From Teratosphaeria epicoccoides (Eukaryota > Ascomycota > Dothideomycetes > Mycosphaerellales > Teratosphaeriaceae): 64,000 bases of DNA. The position numbers were made by a program, and so were the translations under genes. Numbering within the stretch: the first letter of the stretch is position 1; each line of letters begins with the position of its first letter. This document shows, piece by piece, positions 43,992 to 53,947 of this stretch. The notes beneath the pieces were generated by a model. The model worked only from the letters and a program-made list of their open reading frames with translations, ran no database searches and was not told the DNA's origin. Where the stretch lies: NCBI GenBank assembly GCA_021401465.1, contig JADDMT010000123.1:16942-80941 (forward strand), written 5' to 3'.

Positions 43992-44716
43992 CTATACAAT
44001 CTTGTCCTTCATAGTTTGAGGAGCTGGCCGTGTGTTCTTGAAGAACTTCAACGTCTCCAGTCCCTCATAGTATTCGCTCAACCGAGGGTACCGCCTCCGC
44101 CATGGATGATCAGTCCATCGAATCGCCATCCAACCCAGCATACTACCTGCTGCAAGATCGGCAAGTGTCAACCGGTCGCCGATCAAGTACTTGCCGTTGC
44201 CACTCTGTTCAAGCCATGTGTTAAGCTGGCGGAGACCGCCGTCGGCTTTGCGCATTTGTCTGGGAACATTGTTAGCTTCCTCGGTTTGCTTGCCCTGCCA
44301 CACGATCTTAGGACAAATTTAAGGCCAGGTGGTACTCGCCTAACTCTCCAGGGCTCACTTTGCACATCCCTTTGCTTCTCGAAAAAAGCTAGGACCAATG
44401 CATCGCACACACCGTCACAGACCACTTCGACTTGCTTCGCGAACAGCCTCTGATCGACATCACGAGGAAGCAGGGGCGGATCCGGGTGCTTTGCTTCTAG
44501 CCATTCGAGGATGAAATGGCTCTCATAGATAGCGGTCTTGCCGTCGTCAAGAATGAGGATAGGAAGCTTTTCCAAAGGGTTATGTTCGGGCGTCTTCGTC
44601 GTAGAGTCCCAGGGAACCTCCGTCTGCAGGTGGAATGGTATGCCCTTCTCCTGAAGAGCGATGCGGACTTTGCGAGCGTAGGGAGATGGACTGGCGGAGA
44701 TGAGAGTCCAGGTCAT
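43992..44716 (-). CDS. Glutathione S-transferase
   Basis: Exon 1 starts at 44716 and exon 2 is 44294-43992. The likely donor is GTTAGG at 44344 (50 bp intron, 224 residues); a donor at 44335 (GTACCA) is also in phase but would make a 41 bp intron. The N-terminal thioredoxin-fold domain has the active-site SASPSPYARKVRIALQEKG, the cis-Pro EKLPILILDDG and the glutathione-contacting YESHFILEWLE. The C-terminal helical domain has KYLIGDRLTLADLAAGSMLGW, the N-capping motif of GSTs, and ends TMKDKIV. It likely conjugates glutathione to electrophiles in the cytosol; the fungal subclass was not resolved. Neighbours are a dead regulator and an MFS exporter-type gene, which may once have formed a detoxification group. 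Confidence 0.88.
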
Positions 44717-45342
44717 GGTTGCTTGGGGTGGGCTGAGCCTTGAGTCGATTGAAGGTCCTGATGTGACGCTAGACGTCTTTCCTCCTGTCCCTTGCCTTGG
44801 TTGAACTGCACCTGGGCAGTGTTTAAGTCAAAATTGCTCAGTGCCAAGACATGCTTTGAGGGAGTAAAATGGAAACAACAGCAACAGCTCGGTGCCGAAA
44901 TGTTCGCACTGGTAATGAGCTATATCCGGACGAACACCTACCTACCTGTATCCTACAAACAATGTTGACGTCGTTACCGTGGAGAAAGAAAAGCTCCAAT
45001 TGGCCGTGCTTGCAGGAAGGTTCATCCCCGCCTGGAAAGTGCAGTAATCTCGATGGCAGTGGAGAAATTCTAGGCATGTTCTTCAATGCCACCTTACCTT
45101 ACAGTAAGCATCGCAGGACGACCTTACCCAAGTACCACAACCACTCCACTACGCTCTTGTCTCAGGGTCCTCAGCCCTAGTCTCAATCGGGCAACACCCT
45201 CCGGGAGGCCGTCTGCTGAACGTCGGAGGGTCTGGGAATGCCGAGACAAACTACTGATCACCTACCCATGGCTACGACATGCATGAGCGTGGTTTTCCGC
45301 AGGGAGATAGGGATGCATCGGCACTAATGACTCGCACTTACA
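44717..45342. promoter_or_regulatory. Divergent interval between GST and the Zn2Cys6 pseudogene
   Basis: 626 bp that would have held the promoters of both genes. No specific sites were assigned and no further gene is supported. Confidence 0.4.
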
Positions 45343-47248
45343 ATGGCTCCCGATCGCACACCCCGGCAGCGCCAGGATCCTGTCAGCTGCGATTCTTGCC
45401 GCAAGAAGAAGCTCAAGTGCTCTCGTCGGCAGCCTTGTGCTAGCTGTCAGACTCGGGGCCTGCAATGTCACTTTCAGGGACGGCCGACTATAGCACAATT
45501 GTTTACGCCGGTCATCGTGCCTGGTCAACTCTTACATAAAGAAAATGCTGCTGTAGTTGCCTGGTTGACCCGGCTTGAAGATGCTGTGGTTGGCTTGAGA
45601 GCTTCCAACAACGCACACGTATCTGTCAATGGAGCTCCAAGGCGGGCAAGTCCTCAATCACATCCAGATAATGAACAGATGGATCCGAATGTCGTGCAGT
45701 CGGCACTTCCAGCAGATCAGCATGTCAAGATTTACAGCGAGGACCTCCCAGTGGTTGGAAGAGCAAGGTGCTCGCGGCTTCTCGAGCCTGCCTCACCTCT
45801 CTGGCAAGCCGACGTTTCGAGTGGAATCTATAAACACCATTACTCGAATGATTGACAGCGAGACAGCCCGTGCAGCCATCATTCTACCAGAGCACCTTGA
45901 TTCTTTCCGCCTGATGGATTGCTACTTAGCATATGTCGACACACTTCAACATGTAATGTACATTCCTCATGTGTGCGACATGATCTCGAGGTTACCGAAC
46001 GACACCGACGTGAAGTGTAGTAACATCGCTCTGCTCCTTGCTATTCTATCCACGATCACTAGCTACTGGGCAATAGGAGAAGCTGGTGCTTCAATGTTCC
46101 CGTCTCGCGACGAGGCACAGGTCATCTCAATACTGGACACGGTGCACCCTTGATATCTTGGTCCAAGCCTGGCGGACTAAGCTCTCAAACATACCGACGA
46201 TCCAAGTTTGCATCCTGCTTGTGTTTCTACTCTACCAGATGGAAGGGTACTCGTGAAGTTAAAGGGAATCCACCTGACAGGCATTTCTTGCGCTCGAGAA
46301 GTCGGCCTGCACCTTACTGACAGCCGGCGCACCAAGCGACCTGAAGACACTCAGGAACAAATCATCGAGAATGAGATGCGGCGCAGGATATGGTGGACCT
46401 GGCCGGCACAGACTGGAGTTCGTCGCTCATTGGCGGACCTGAGAAGGTATATACTGCATTGACCCTCGACACCAGAAAGTCAAGAAGCCACGCAACATTA
46501 CGGACGAAGACCTAGCTAGCAAGCCCGCAGACTTCGAATGTCCGTTATTTGAAGTCATATCAAACACCTACTACTTGACGCTCGACCACCGAATTCGGCG
46601 AGCTCCTTGGTGTGCCACAGATGCTTCGCGTTGACACAGGCAGCAGTGGTGCAGACAGTTCAGACTACAAGGACTTCCCACAACTCGCCAAGCAGAAGCA
46701 TTTCAACTATATGTCGATCCTTGTTCGTCGGGCCAAGCTGCATCTTCCATTTCTTATACGTGACGAGCAACATCCGAGATATGCGTTCTCGAGAGACAAC
46801 TGTCTTCGGTGCGCTCGATAAAATTTTTCCCTAAGAATCTACTCCCGAGCAAAAGTCCAGGGCGCATCGGACAGATGAAGCTACTTGGTATCATCCACCA
46901 CTTCTTCATCGCCGTTGTAGTCTTGGCAATGGACCTGTGCGCCAGCAAAGCACCTGGCGATGTGGGACCGCGAAAGCAAGAGGTTCGCGACAGCTGCAGG
47001 ATCCTCCAGACGATGCGCGCATCATGTGGAGCAGAGACGTTTCTGGAGTCCCTGCTGTCGATTCTGAGGAGACATCGCGTTCAATTGCAGCAGCAGGGGG
47101 ATGTGCCAGAGCCTGCTTTGACGAAGCAGGCCTGCAAAATCTTGGCTTTGGCGATGTTTGGCAGACATGTTTCAATAATTTCGAAAACAATGCCAATCCG
47201 CAGGACTGGGATGCGCTGTTCAACGATCTGGACATGCGGCTCAATTGA
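45343..47248 (+). pseudogene. Zn(II)2Cys6 fungal transcription factor, broken by several frameshifts and a deletion
   Basis: The first frame encodes an intact zinc cluster: SCDSCRKKKLKCSRRQPC and then CQTRGLQCHF, six cysteines with usual spacing. After about residue 130 the homologous sequence changes frame repeatedly: near 45740, near 46150 (stop after ISILDTVHP, family sequence resumes as LDILVQAWRTKL), at 46253 (YQMEGYS then VKLKGIHLTGIS), at 46392 (RRRIWW then LAGTDWSSSLIGG), near 46450 (then CIDPRHQKVKKPRNITDEDL), near 46580 where about 30-40 family residues are also missing, near 46810, and near 47100. The end DWDALFNDLDMRLN is the normal C-terminus of this fungal TF family. None of the shifts has usable intron borders. 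All other genes in the window are intact, so sequencing error is an unlikely explanation. Confidence 0.88.
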
Positions 47249-47369
47249 GAATGTAAACCTTGGAAGCCATTTGCACAGCATTTTCGGCACTGACTCTACA
47301 AAGACTCAGGTGGTCACTGTTTCTTGACGAGTACACTCATGATCATTTTGCCGCCGTGAAATCCACGCA

Positions 47370-49259
47370 CTATAGCCCGTATCTAAACGTGAGCTTATCA
47401 TCTCCATGTCGAGTCTCGTCCCACCCTAACACCATAGCTAAGCTCTCCAATCCGGTTCGCTTCCACAGGAGTTCAACAGCGGGGTCAGGTTCGACACGCA
47501 CATCGCCGAATAGCTCCTCTCGCTGATATTCAGCTCTCGTCCAACTCTCAGTGACGCGATCCCTCCACTGGTTCTCGCGCACAATCAAGGCTAAGAAGGC
47601 GACGAAACCAGCAAAGCTCGCAATCACGCAGACAAGCGTGACGATGAAGGGTCTCAGATAGCCGACTGCGTCATCATCGGGTGTGAATAGGATGGCTGAG
47701 AATACACCAGCTAAGTTGCCCCATCCGTTGATTCCGAGCAAAATAGCACGCTTGCCGGGTTCCGGCGTGTTGTTCGTGAGCCACGCGACCGTCAGAGGAC
47801 TGGCAATGAATGAGCCGCTGAGCAGGATGCATAGACTGATGTAGCGGAGCACAAAGTTCTTCATGCCAGCCAGCACTGTCATCGCAAGTCCCACAAGTAG
47901 AATACCCAGGCCCCAGAGAATTGGTATAACGCGCTTGTGGCTGCGATCGGACCATCTTGTGTATATGAATAGCGTGACAGCGCCACAGGCAAATGGCGGT
48001 GCGGCAAGCAGGTTCGAGGCTGCGGCCGAGAGGTTGAGTGCTGGCGATAACTGTTTCATGACCATCGGTAAGAACACGCTGAATGCCGTTGCAGGTATCG
48101 CGGATAGTATGTTGCAGATCAGAAGATGCCAGATTTTGTAGTTGAACAACGCAGACAGGATGTCTTGTCGAGACAGACCGGTGTCAGCAGTCACTGAAAT
48201 GGCAGAGACAGTTGAAGCTCGACGGCGATGCAGATCGCTCGGCGAATTTGCAGCTCCACTGAGAAGCCTCTGATGCGGATCTGCAGACTCGTCCTCGCTG
48301 GTTCCACCGTGTCTTTCAACATCGTCGTTACTGGGACGCAAATTCCTCTTCCGAGGCCTGGGTCCATGAACCACGGCATCATCACGATCAAGCCGGATGC
48401 GCTGTTCGGTGTATTGCTTCTCCTGGTCGGTGAAGAACCAAGCACTGTCGGCGCTGTGCGGTAGCCAAAAGAAGCCAGCAAACGCGACAAGCATCGTAGC
48501 ACATCCTTCGATGAGAAACAATACCTCCCAGCTTTTCCACCCACCGCCAACAGCTGCGGACGTGGGTGGCACTTCGGGACCGCGATGAGGGTCGTGAAAG
48601 TGGGTGAAGACTGCCCAGCTCAGGACGCCGCCAAGTGCGCCTGCGATTGCTGTCTGGCCGTAGAAGATGCTGAGCCTAACGCCGAATTCGAATCTCGTGT
48701 AAAACAAGCTGAGGTATGACACAGTCGTAGGATAGAAGCCAGCCTCCAGACTGGCGATGGCAATGCGCAGACAAACCAGCTGCCACCGTTTCCTGACCCA
48801 AATATGCAGAATCGTGCTCAAACCCCACAGAGTCATGCACGCCGGTACCCACCGCGCCATGCCATACTTGCGACCAAACGCAGCGCCCACAGGCTGCAAT
48901 GCGACGAAGAAGCTGAAGAAGAAGGCCAAAGAAATGTTTATGTCGCGAGCTGACAGTCCTGCATCGTGCGTAAAGCCAGCAGTTTCTGCGTTGCCTATAT
49001 TCGACTTGTCTATACTGTTCAGCAGAAACAATAGTGCCAGGAAAGGCAGAAGTATGAAGTCCAGCTTTCGCACTATTCGGCGGTCCAGAGCGGCATCTTG
49101 CCCATCATTGTGTCGGTACAGAGGGTCTTCATCCCTCAGACCATCCACACCTTGCTCTTCGTGCCTCAGCTCGTCAACCTCCGGATCCCCCTCTTCCATT
49201 GTACCCTCCGCACAGGGTTCCAGTGGCTCCAGCTCGTGTGCTTCATCTTGCCGCGGCAT
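47370..49259 (-). CDS. MFS transporter, anion:cation symporter (ACS) type
   Basis: A single exon of 629 residues. After an acidic N-terminal tail (about 65 residues) come about 12 membrane helices in two sets of six, parted by a cytoplasmic loop at residues about 265-350 that is rich in charged residues and Ser. The family signatures are RKLDFILLPFLALLFLLNSID followed by the DKSNIGNA motif, GRKYG in loop 2-3, and EAGFYPTTVSYLSLFYTR in helix 4-5, which are typical of the Dal5/Tna1/Vht1 group that takes up organic anions and vitamins (nicotinate, allantoate, pantothenate) with protons at the plasma membrane. The substrate cannot be told from sequence. It converges with the dead regulator, 121 bp apart. 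Confidence 0.87.
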   Translation of the reverse strand: MPRQDEAHELEPLEPCAEGTMEEGDPEVDELRHEEQGVDGLRDEDPLYRHNDGQDAALDRRIVRKLDFILLPFLALLFLLNSIDKSNIGNAETAGFTHDAGLSARDINISLAFFFSFFVALQPVGAAFGRKYGMARWVPACMTLWGLSTILHIWVRKRWQLVCLRIAIASLEAGFYPTTVSYLSLFYTRFEFGVRLSIFYGQTAIAGALGGVLSWAVFTHFHDPHRGPEVPPTSAAVGGGWKSWEVLFLIEGCATMLVAFAGFFWLPHSADSAWFFTDQEKQYTEQRIRLDRDDAVVHGPRPRKRNLRPSNDDVERHGGTSEDESADPHQRLLSGAANSPSDLHRRRASTVSAISVTADTGLSRQDILSALFNYKIWHLLICNILSAIPATAFSVFLPMVMKQLSPALNLSAAASNLLAAPPFACGAVTLFIYTRWSDRSHKRVIPILWGLGILLVGLAMTVLAGMKNFVLRYISLCILLSGSFIASPLTVAWLTNNTPEPGKRAILLGINGWGNLAGVFSAILFTPDDDAVGYLRPFIVTLVCVIASFAGFVAFLALIVRENQWRDRVTESWTRAEYQREELFGDVRVEPDPAVELLWKRTGLESLAMVLGWDETRHGDDKLTFRYGL

Positions 49260-50172
49260 ATACCAACGTCTTACCGTCGCGGTCTCGACGCGACATTATT
49301 GTCAAAGAAGAACTTCTGGCCCAGCTTGAGACGTGTCACCTGTCAGCGAGTCATGAGAGAATCCAGGTTGCTCCTGCCACAAAGTGAACTCTAATCACAC
49401 GTGGCTGTGGTGATTGTCTTGGCAAACCATGTTAAGAACATTCAGGCCAGATTTCCATGTCCGCGCTGGAACGCGAGAATGTACTGTTGGATCGGGATCA
49501 TGTTCAGAATGCCGAGAAGATGCATCTCCATGTTGATGCACCCTCGCCGTTATGCAGCATGTAGCAGTCTATTGACACTGCAGGTAAGATGGCAGCGGAA
49601 AAGGTTCGGATACCTATCCAAGGTACATACACGATTGGCGACCCTACAATGACCGTGATATCTCCTCACAGGTTGGACCACGAATACTGATGGACAAGAC
49701 CGGATGCTCCCCTGGCTGTGCCGAGCTCATGCCTCATGCAGGATAATAACGCTGTCAAAGACTACCGGCAAGTCAACTCGCTTGCACATCTGGCCCACGC
49801 ACACCAGACCGACGAAGGCCATGGGAATGCTCGAGTGTGATTCAACCGAGATCTTCGCGTTAAGATTCAATCGTAATTGTCAGACGTCGACTACGGGCGA
49901 TCATCCTATTTGGAAGATACTGTCGGAGTTCCCATTCGTTTTGGTTGACATGAGTGGAACTACCAGCAATGTCATCCCTTCATGTAAACGGACCACACCA
50001 TACCATCCGGAATGCATAGGTTCAGTATCAATCATGCGTTGCTCAGTCACAGATCTTTGAGTTTTCTGTATCTAAGCTATGACAAGCTTTCAGCATGAGT
50101 AAGCCCTCGACGCTGCCCTGTGTAGAATCATTCGTAAACGCATCATAGCATTTCTCTCTTCCTGCACCAATT
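49260..50172. other. intergenic stretch with no supported gene
   Basis: 913 bp between two minus-strand genes. It holds the MFS promoter and the MnSOD 3' flank. Plus-strand frames of 80-120 codons (49401-49652, 49704-50060) show no domain. Confidence 0.45.
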
Positions 50173-50790
50173 TTACGGCGACTGCGAGTATCTCTTGCTC
50201 GCCTCATCCCAATTCACAACTTGCCAATACGCCTTGATATAATCAGGCCTCTTGTTCCTATACTTCAAGTAATAAGCATGCTCCCACACATCCAACCCAA
50301 TGATCGGGAATCCCGACGCTGCCGAAATCGCCGTCCCCATCAACGGACTATCCTGATTCGCAGTCTTCACCACCTTCAACTTGCCATCCTCCTTCACCAG
50401 CCACGCCCATCCAGACCCAAAAACCGTCGTAGCAGCCGCTTCGAACTCCTTCTGAAACGCCTCGAAGCTGCCAAAGTCCTTCTCGATCGCCGTCTTCAAG
50501 TCACCAGATAAGGTAGTACCAGTCTTCAAGTTCTTCCAGAAGAACGAGTGGTTGGAGTGGCCGCCGCCATGGTTGCGGACGGCGGTCTTCTTGTCGGCGG
50601 GTACTTGATCGAGTTTAGCAATGACTTCGTCGACGGAGAGGCTGGAGAGCTCGTGGCCGGAGAGGGCGGCGTTGAGGCTGTTGACGTAGGTTTGGTGGTG
50701 CCGGGAGTGATGGATTTCCATGGTTTCGGCGTCGAAGTGCGGTTCCAGGGCGGTGTAGGGGTAGCCTAGGTCGGGGAGTGTGTAAGACAT
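50173..50790 (-). CDS. Mn superoxide dismutase, no targeting peptide
   Basis: A single exon of 205 residues covering the complete Fe/Mn SOD fold: the N-terminal hairpin (LPDLGYPYTALEPHFD; MEIHHSRHHQTYVN) with the first metal His, then NHGGGHSNHSFFWKNL with the second, GSGWAWLV, and DVWEHAYYLKYRN with the metal Asp and His. The protein begins MSYTLPDLGYPY, right at the mature enzyme's start, and no upstream exon with a mitochondrial presequence was found, so a cytosolic location is inferred. It removes superoxide by dismutation to hydrogen peroxide and oxygen. The Gly-Gly-His region and the helix pattern favour a Mn over Fe enzyme. Confidence 0.93.
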   Translation of the reverse strand: MSYTLPDLGYPYTALEPHFDAETMEIHHSRHHQTYVNSLNAALSGHELSSLSVDEVIAKLDQVPADKKTAVRNHGGGHSNHSFFWKNLKTGTTLSGDLKTAIEKDFGSFEAFQKEFEAAATTVFGSGWAWLVKEDGKLKVVKTANQDSPLMGTAISAASGFPIIGLDVWEHAYYLKYRNKRPDYIKAYWQVVNWDEASKRYSQSP

Positions 50791-51613
50791 TGTGGTCGGT
50801 GTGGTAGGGGTTGAGGTGTTGGTTTGGAAGCTGTAGCAAGACTTAGCCTATGCTGAATATACAGCACGATTGTGGGCTTCGAGCTCACCTCTTCTGGATA
50901 GATTCAAGTCTGGATTGCGCGCTGGACAACATCCAAGACAGGCCTAGTGGGAAATTGCTGAGCAGCATGTTGTATCGCTCTTGAGGTTCTGCGCTATTAT
51001 AGGACATCAAGGTGGGACCATCAAGGTATGGCTCGGGACTAAGCTGTCCTGGGCTCGAATGAGCAAGTTATGGTGCTATGGCTTGGCGTGAACGAGTGTC
51101 TATAAAGAGCCGCAGCAAGAAGGACATATCCAAGGTGGTCTGCCTCAGGCTGTCACCTTGTGTTGAGCACAGGTGCAGTCGTTGCTAACAGAGAGGCTGT
51201 ACAGCATCTAGATTCATGGCGGTTGTGCCCCAGGGCTGCGAAGTTGAGCTCCCTGACGGATTTGTGTTGGGTACCAAGGCTTGACCACAACCGCGTACCC
51301 GTAATCTCGAGTGCTGATGGTCAGCTCTGATGATTATTGAGGACGGGCAGAGGTGTTATCGTCATTACTCACGTGGAATACGATGATAGCCTCACAGTTG
51401 TCAAGGTGGGAAGGACGAAGGTTCTGCTAGCGTCTTGTCACAAGCCTAGCCCGCGGCCCACAGCTGTATGGTCGAGGCTCTTGATTGCGAGCTGACCATG
51501 CGCTTGTACGCCAAGCATATATTCTTCCTACAACCCGCGCGCTGCCAAAGCATTTATACATTTGCGCCTCTGTGCCTCCGCTGAGTACAATCGAAGCCCA
51601 TCCACCTCCCAGG
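50791..51613. promoter_or_regulatory. Divergent interval between MnSOD and CaM kinase
   Basis: 823 bp without a supported gene; promoters of both flanking genes are expected here. No individual element was assigned. Confidence 0.45.
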
Positions 51614-52889
51614 ATGGCGGCGCCTCCAGCACAAGTGCAGCCCTGCCGGTACAAGACAGGAAAGACGCTTGGAGCTGGATCCTATAGTGTAGTGAGGGAG
51701 TGCGTGCATATAGACACAGGGCGATACTATGCAGCAAAAGTCATAAACAAGCGGCTTATGGCTGGGCGGGAGCATATGGTGCGGAACGAGATTGCCGTCT
51801 TGAAGAGAGTCTCGATGGGCCACCAAAATATCCTCACGCTGGTAGATTACTTCGAGACGATGAACAATCGTACGACCTGCTGAGCCAGATGTTTGATCAG
51901 GCTGACATCTTGCAGTCTACCTTGTAACAGACTTGGCGCTGGGCGGCGAGCTCTTCGATCGGATATGCCGCAAGGGCTCTTATTATGAGTCCGACGCCGC
52001 CGACTTGATCCGCGCGACTCTCTCTGCCGTCGCATACTTGCATGATCACGGCATCGTGCACCGTGACTTGAAGCCAGAGAACCTGCTCTTCCGCACACCC
52101 GAAGACAACGCCGACTTGCTGATAGCAGACTTTGGTCTATCGCGGATCATGGACGAAGAGCAGTTTCACGTATTGACGACCACTTGTGGTACGCCCGGTT
52201 ACATGGCGCCCGAGATCTTCAAAAAGAGTGGGCATGGGAAGCCGGTGGATGTCTGGGCAATTGGCGTTATCACATACTTCCTATTGTGCGGATACACTCC
52301 CTTCGACCGCGACAGCAATCTGGAGGAAATGCAGGCGATCCTTGTCGCAGATTATAGCTTCACACCCATGGAGTACTGGCGCGGCGTCAGCCTGACTGCG
52401 CGACAATTCATCAAACGCTGCCTAACTATCGAACCAACCCAGCGAATGACAGCACACGAGGCGCTATCACACGAGTGGATCGCAGGACCGCAGAGCGGCA
52501 GGGGCGACGAGGACTTGCTGCCAACCGTCAAGAAGAACTTCAATGCCCGTCGAACGCTGCACAAGGCCATCGATACGGTGCGTGCTATCAACCAATTAAG
52601 AGCAGGTGGCATGGGTATGATGGACGGTGCGCTCTCGAAGAATCCGTCAAAACATACCAAACAAGCGCCCAGGGATCAACAGCCGAAAGAGGAGGGTGAC
52701 GTGACAGCGGACGGCAAAGTTGAATGCGACATTGAGATGACGGACGCCTCGTCTGGTGCGGCGCAAGATAGTATGGACCCGAGAGGACATGGCAGAGGTC
52801 AAACAGAGGCGCAGATTGCGGAGCAGCAACGGCGGATCGAGGAGACCAGCTTGGGGATGTGGCAGAATCGAAACGCGCAGGCTGCTTAG
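51614..52889 (+). CDS. CMK1: Calcium/calmodulin-dependent protein kinase I
   Basis: Exons 51614-51869 and 51916-52889 give 409 residues. The 46 bp intron (GTACGA...TTGCAG, GCTGAC branch) restores YFETMNN-LYLVTDLALGGELFD. Kinase elements: glycine loop LGAGSYSVVREC, catalytic Lys in YYAAKVINK, HRDLKPENLLF, ADFGLS, and the activation segment TTTCGTPGYMAPEIF with the Thr that CaM-kinase kinase phosphorylates. After the kinase domain (ends about residue 290 at LSHEWIAG) comes a regulatory helix (VKKNFNARRTLHKAIDTVRA) that fits the autoinhibitory and calmodulin-binding region, then a disordered acidic tail. It transmits calcium signals in growth and stress. The ATG at 51614 is preferred to one 43 codons upstream. 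Confidence 0.93.
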
Positions 52890-53947
52890 GGAGCCGATGC
52901 TAGAGATACGCGTAGGCGGTCTGCTTGAGTAGTAGCCCACCAAGCTGGGATCGAGATCAGCCGCCGAAGAGAGGGGGGGGGGGGGCGCGTCTTTGAAGTG
53001 ATGCCTTGGTCGCACCCTGTTGGACATTCGACTTTTGGAATTGCCGGCATGTGGACCCGGTCATGTCCTGAGCGCTGAGCATTTCCGTCGCTGTTGGTTT
53101 CTCTTTGCAGAGACTAGACGCAGTATTGATCCTTTATGTTTGTTAGACAAGGTCAGCAGGTCTCTGAAGCCTTGAGATGGCATCAATCTCAATGGACAGA
53201 TCGCGAGCACTCCCATCCGTCTTTGGTTCTCGACGTGTCAGCTTGAACGGCAGTAGAGTGCTGTCTACTAATCGGACCTTCTCGATCCTCGTCGTCCTCA
53301 TCGCTCCAGACTACGGTGCAACCGCGGTCACTTCTAGCAGGACGATGTGCAAAAGTCAGCTTGAACCACCACAAACATACTACATGTAGCGGAGAACAGT
53401 TTGGCCTGGCATCGGCTGAACACCAAATCGACCGACATGGGACCGCACGTAGAAGACATGCATAGTGACATCGTGGATCTAGCCAAGGCGCAGAGTATGC
53501 TATTCTGTCCACTCACGAGGCTTTCGCATTGGCCTCGACGCAAAGCCACGCGATGGGCGACCATCAAAGTCCCCAGTCTCACGATTCGGGCCTACTCCTC
53601 GCAGCCCGCAGCTCGTCGGCGGGATTGCGGGGTCTCCAGGGCCAATGTGCCCCGTGGGCGCAGGGATGTTTACTTCGCCTTGCCAGTGCAGTTGGACTTG
53701 GTCAGTTACTGTCGTACTTTGCGACATCTCTCGTGAAGGCTTGATTTGACTCTCGAAACCAAATTTCCACCCCCCGGTCATATCGAGTGATTACGCCGTA
53801 GCCTGTGCGCAGCTGGAGGGTTCGGTCCGGGCGACGGCAATGGTTGGCGAGCCATCTGCAAGAATATATATGGAAGTGAGATGCCGTCGTTACGAAGATG
53901 AACTGGTGTGTGTCGTTTCTTGGATCTGGGTCAAGAAGTGAAAAGTG
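52890..53947. other. intergenic stretch with a G13 run
   Basis: About 1.06 kb with no supported gene. A run of 13 G lies at 52973-52985, 84 bases after the kinase stop. The right end is the promoter of the GH32 gene. Confidence 0.5.
53864..53871 (+). promoter_or_regulatory. TATA box of the GH32 gene (ATATATAT)
   Basis: GAATATATATGG lies about 77 bases before the ATG at 53948, a normal fungal core promoter distance, and fits a regulated, inducible extracellular enzyme gene. Confidence 0.55.

Noticed and set aside
44295..44335. GST intron using the donor at 44335
   Set aside because: In phase, but makes a 41 bp intron, shorter than any other in the window; the 50 bp alternative from 44344 is preferred, not proven.
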